Positions 61,851 through 64,000 of a stretch of DNA of 64,000 nt are shown here, one piece after another. A model generated the notes under the pieces. The model had not been told where the DNA came from. It made no database searches and worked only from the letters and a program-made list of their open reading frames with translations. The stretch lies in contig CAVYRG010000001.1 of assembly GCA_963770915.1 (NCBI GenBank), forward strand, positions 1,984,001-2,048,000, in the 5' to 3' direction. The stretch's first letter is position 1, and each line of letters starts with the position of its first letter. This DNA is from PALSA-270 sp963770915 (GTDB taxonomy: Bacteria; Acidobacteriota; Terriglobia; Terriglobales; Acidobacteriaceae). Both the position numbers and the translations under genes were made by a program.

Positions 61851-63329
61851 ATGGCCACCACGCCAGAAACTTCCGTTGCGGCCCGCGCCAAGTTCGAGCC
61901 CGTCATCGGGCTGGAAGTGCACGTCCAGCTGCTGACCGCGACGAAGATATTTTGCTCGTGCTCGACGCGCTTCGGCGATCCGCCGAATACCAATGTCTGC
62001 CCAGTGTGCCTGGGGTTGCCGGGCGCACTGCCGGTGCTGAACAAGAAAGCCGTGGAGTTCGCCACGCTGGCGGCGATGGCGTTGAATTGCCGCATTAACG
62101 AGACTTCGATTTTCGCGCGCAAGAATTATTTCTATCCCGACCTGCCCAAGGGCTACCAGATTTCGCAGTACGACAAGCCGCTGGCGGAGTTTGGGTCCAT
62201 CGAAATTCCGGTTCGCGGGGGGATAAAGAAGATCGGCATCACGCGAGTGCATCTGGAAGAAGACGCGGGCAAGAGCCTGCATGAAGGATTTCCTGACGCG
62301 TCCGACACGACCGCCATCGACTTGAACCGCAGCGGGGTGCCGCTGATTGAGATTGTCAGCGAGCCGGATATCGCTTCGCCCGACGAGGCTTACGAATATC
62401 TCACGCGGCTGAAAGAAATCATTCTTTACACCGGCGTGAGCGACTGCAACATGGAAGAAGGCTCGCTGCGCTGCGACGCCAACGTGAGCGTGAAACCTCG
62501 CGGGCAGAAGGAATTTGGCACCAAGACGGAAGTCAAGAACGTCAATTCCTTCCGCTTTATTCGCGAAGCGCTGATCTACGAAATCGAGCGGCAGATTGAA
62601 GTGGTGGACGCGGGCGGCAAGATCACGCAAGAAACACGCCTGTACAACGCGAACGAGGGCAAGACCTACGGCATGCGCTCGAAGGAGCAGGCGCACGACT
62701 ATCGATATTTCCCCGAGCCCGATCTGCTGCCTTTGGTCGTCGATGAAAAATGGCAGGCGGAAATTCGCCGAACCTTGCCGGAATTGCCCGAGGCGCGGCG
62801 CAAGCGCATGGTCGCGGACTACGGCATCACCGAGCAGGACGCGCAGGTGCTCACCCTGACGAAGTCCCTGGCCGATCAGTTTGAAGCGGCGGCGAAGGCG
62901 GCCAAGAATCCAAAGCGTGTTGCGAACCTGGTGCAGAGCGAGCTCATGGGTCGTCTCAAAGCCAAGAGCCTCGAGATCGAGCAGTCGCCGGTTTCGATGA
63001 AGGGCGTGGCGGCATCGGCGGATTTGGTGGAGAGCGGCGCGATCTCCGGCAAGATGCTCAAGGATCTCTATGATTTGTGCTTCGGTCGCGGCAAGGATTT
63101 TCCGGTCGTGTATGAGGAAGAAGGGCGGCCTGAGCAGTCGCGGGATACTTCGGCGCTGGAGAAGATTATTGACGAAGTGATCGCGGCAAACCCCAAGCAG
63201 GTCGAGCAATATCGCGCCGGAAAGAAGACCGTGGCCGGCTTCTTCGTCGGCCAAGTGATGAAGGCTTCCAACGGCCAGGCCAATCCGCAGCTGGTGAATG
63301 AGTTGCTGGCGAAAAAGCTGGGTGGGTAG
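61851..63329 (+). CDS. gatB: Aspartyl/glutamyl-tRNA amidotransferase subunit B
   Basis: Part of GatCAB, which converts Glu-tRNA(Gln) or Asp-tRNA(Asn) to the amide. The 492 residues show EPVIGLEVHVQL at the N-terminus, the zinc-site Cys (FCSCSTRFG...CPVCLGLPG), the YFYPDLPKGYQISQYD segment and a YqeY-like C-terminal tail. gatA and gatC are not in the window. Confidence 0.97.
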   Translation: MATTPETSVAARAKFEPVIGLEVHVQLLTATKIFCSCSTRFGDPPNTNVCPVCLGLPGALPVLNKKAVEFATLAAMALNCRINETSIFARKNYFYPDLPKGYQISQYDKPLAEFGSIEIPVRGGIKKIGITRVHLEEDAGKSLHEGFPDASDTTAIDLNRSGVPLIEIVSEPDIASPDEAYEYLTRLKEIILYTGVSDCNMEEGSLRCDANVSVKPRGQKEFGTKTEVKNVNSFRFIREALIYEIERQIEVVDAGGKITQETRLYNANEGKTYGMRSKEQAHDYRYFPEPDLLPLVVDEKWQAEIRRTLPELPEARRKRMVADYGITEQDAQVLTLTKSLADQFEAAAKAAKNPKRVANLVQSELMGRLKAKSLEIEQSPVSMKGVAASADLVESGAISGKMLKDLYDLCFGRGKDFPVVYEEEGRPEQSRDTSALEKIIDEVIAANPKQVEQYRAGKKTVAGFFVGQVMKASNGQANPQLVNELLAKKLGG

Positions 63330-63357
63330 GTTTTATGAGTTCTCCGCTGCCTATGGC

Positions 63358-63390
63358 CAAAACCACAGAGGACACAAGGGGAGCACAGCA
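63358..63390. repeat. CTCTGTG dispersed repeat, copy 7
   Basis: AAAACCACAGAGGACACAAGGGGAGCACAGC, in the reverse orientation, just 3' of gatB. Confidence 0.6.
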
Positions 63391-63498
63391 TGACGGCGTT
63401 GTCGCGGTAACCTCCGCTGGGTGACTTCGGTCATCTGAAATCTGACATCCCCTCCCGGTAACATATTCAAATAGGTGCGGAGCGCCCAGGAGGCGGCC

Positions 63499-64000
63499 AT
63501 GAAGAAGTGGAAGCTGGATCGCGTTATCAGCGTCGCCACGCTGCTCGTGTCCGTGACGGCGCTGATTCTGGTGCTGAGGCGGCCGACTCCCATTGTGGCG
63601 CCGCAAACCCCGGAGCAAGCCGCAGCCAACGCGCGGTCTTTCCAGGAAAAAATGTCGCAACTGACTCCGCCAGACCCTCAACCCTCGGGCGACCCGGCGG
63701 TTGAAGATGCGCCGCTTATCCAAGGCTCGGCGGGCTCATCGAGTCCGACGACGTCAGCGGCTTCTTCGCAAGCTTCCAGCGCGGCACAAAAGCCGGCGGT
63801 CAACATCACGTCGAACGAAATCACTGCTGCTCTGGCGCAGGCTTCGGGCGCGTTGTCAGGCGCCTCGGGACAACTCGCCCCGGGGTCCGACCTGGGCTCC
63901 ATGCCGAACATTCTCGATCAGCAAATCAGTTTTGACGGCGACCAGGCGCACGGGCAGTTTCTGGTGAATATCGCCGGCAAGAATGTATGGATCACGGTCT
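63499..64000 (+). CDS. N-terminal part of a membrane-anchored protein (runs off the window)
   Basis: ATG 63499 has a strong RBS (AGGAGG, 5 nt). The visible 167 residues start with a signal or anchor (VISVATLLVSVTALILVL), followed by a long Ser/Ala/Pro/Gln-rich linker and the beginning of a folded segment (FDGDQAHGQFLVNIAGKNVWIT). The family cannot be told from this part. Confidence 0.65.
   Translation, partial: MKKWKLDRVISVATLLVSVTALILVLRRPTPIVAPQTPEQAAANARSFQEKMSQLTPPDPQPSGDPAVEDAPLIQGSAGSSSPTTSAASSQASSAAQKPAVNITSNEITAALAQASGALSGASGQLAPGSDLGSMPNILDQQISFDGDQAHGQFLVNIAGKNVWITV

Overview
The window is about 64 kb of GC-rich bacterial chromosome, densely packed on both strands. No rRNA, tRNA, CRISPR array, integrase or insertion sequence was found. 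Gene content suggests a Gram-negative, aerobic, soil-type Acidobacteriota (Terriglobia/Koribacter-like): lpx lipid A genes, TonB-type and outer-membrane proteins, a membrane-tethered OmpR-type regulator, an M13 peptidase, the DUF2339/DUF3999 pair, and many short palindromic intergenic repeats of the kind common in that phylum. The phylum is inferred; no marker rRNA is present.

Layout. 0-1.2 kb: intergenic palindromes and a VapBC-type module. 1.4-4.4 kb: pyrR-pyrB-pyrC on the minus strand, preceded by an AT-rich nested inverted repeat. 4.5-6.2 kb: a disturbed stretch with small ORFs and three genes broken by single-base indels. 6.2-9.8 kb: lipoprotein, GH3 glycosidase, miaA and a small membrane protein. 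10-15 kb: overlapping minus-strand operon asnB, ArnT-like glycosyltransferase, MacB-type permease. 15.2-18.1 kb: membrane winged-helix regulator coupled to an M13 peptidase. 18.1-22.7 kb: GH43 enzyme, secreted protein, divergent MarR/VOC pair, TonB-like protein. 23-28 kb: lipid A block on the minus strand (fabZ, lpxA, EamA transporter, lpxI, DinB-like, Gfo/Idh oxidoreductase). 28-33 kb: M20 peptidase, tatA, maf, VOC, P-loop protein, lepA. 33-38 kb: small proteins, DHA2 efflux pump, cytidylate-kinase-like protein, Phd-VapC module. 38-45 kb: dnaB, a gene-poor structured interval, DUF2339/DUF3999, a Tat-type Gfo/Idh protein. 45-53 kb: Fic protein, frameshifted acnA, outer-membrane protein, UspA, mntH with its DtxR-type regulator. 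53-64 kb: purD, small membrane protein, purE, two paralogous membrane proteins, galU, mfd, mutM, gatB and the start of a membrane-anchored protein.

The window mixes housekeeping (pyrimidine and purine synthesis, tRNA modification and charging, DNA repair, lipid A) with small accessory modules (two toxin-antitoxin loci, Fic, MarR/VOC, metal homeostasis). Most operons show 4-14 bp overlaps that suggest translational coupling. The strongest second-look signals are: a run of five single-base indels at 5.08-6.07 kb; a frameshift in the aconitase gene; a structured interval at 39.99-40.35 kb with an intrinsic terminator but no gene; a shared 14-bp operator before dtxR and mntH; twin MarR operators; and several dispersed repeat families, one forming a 31-bp hairpin between mutM and gatB.
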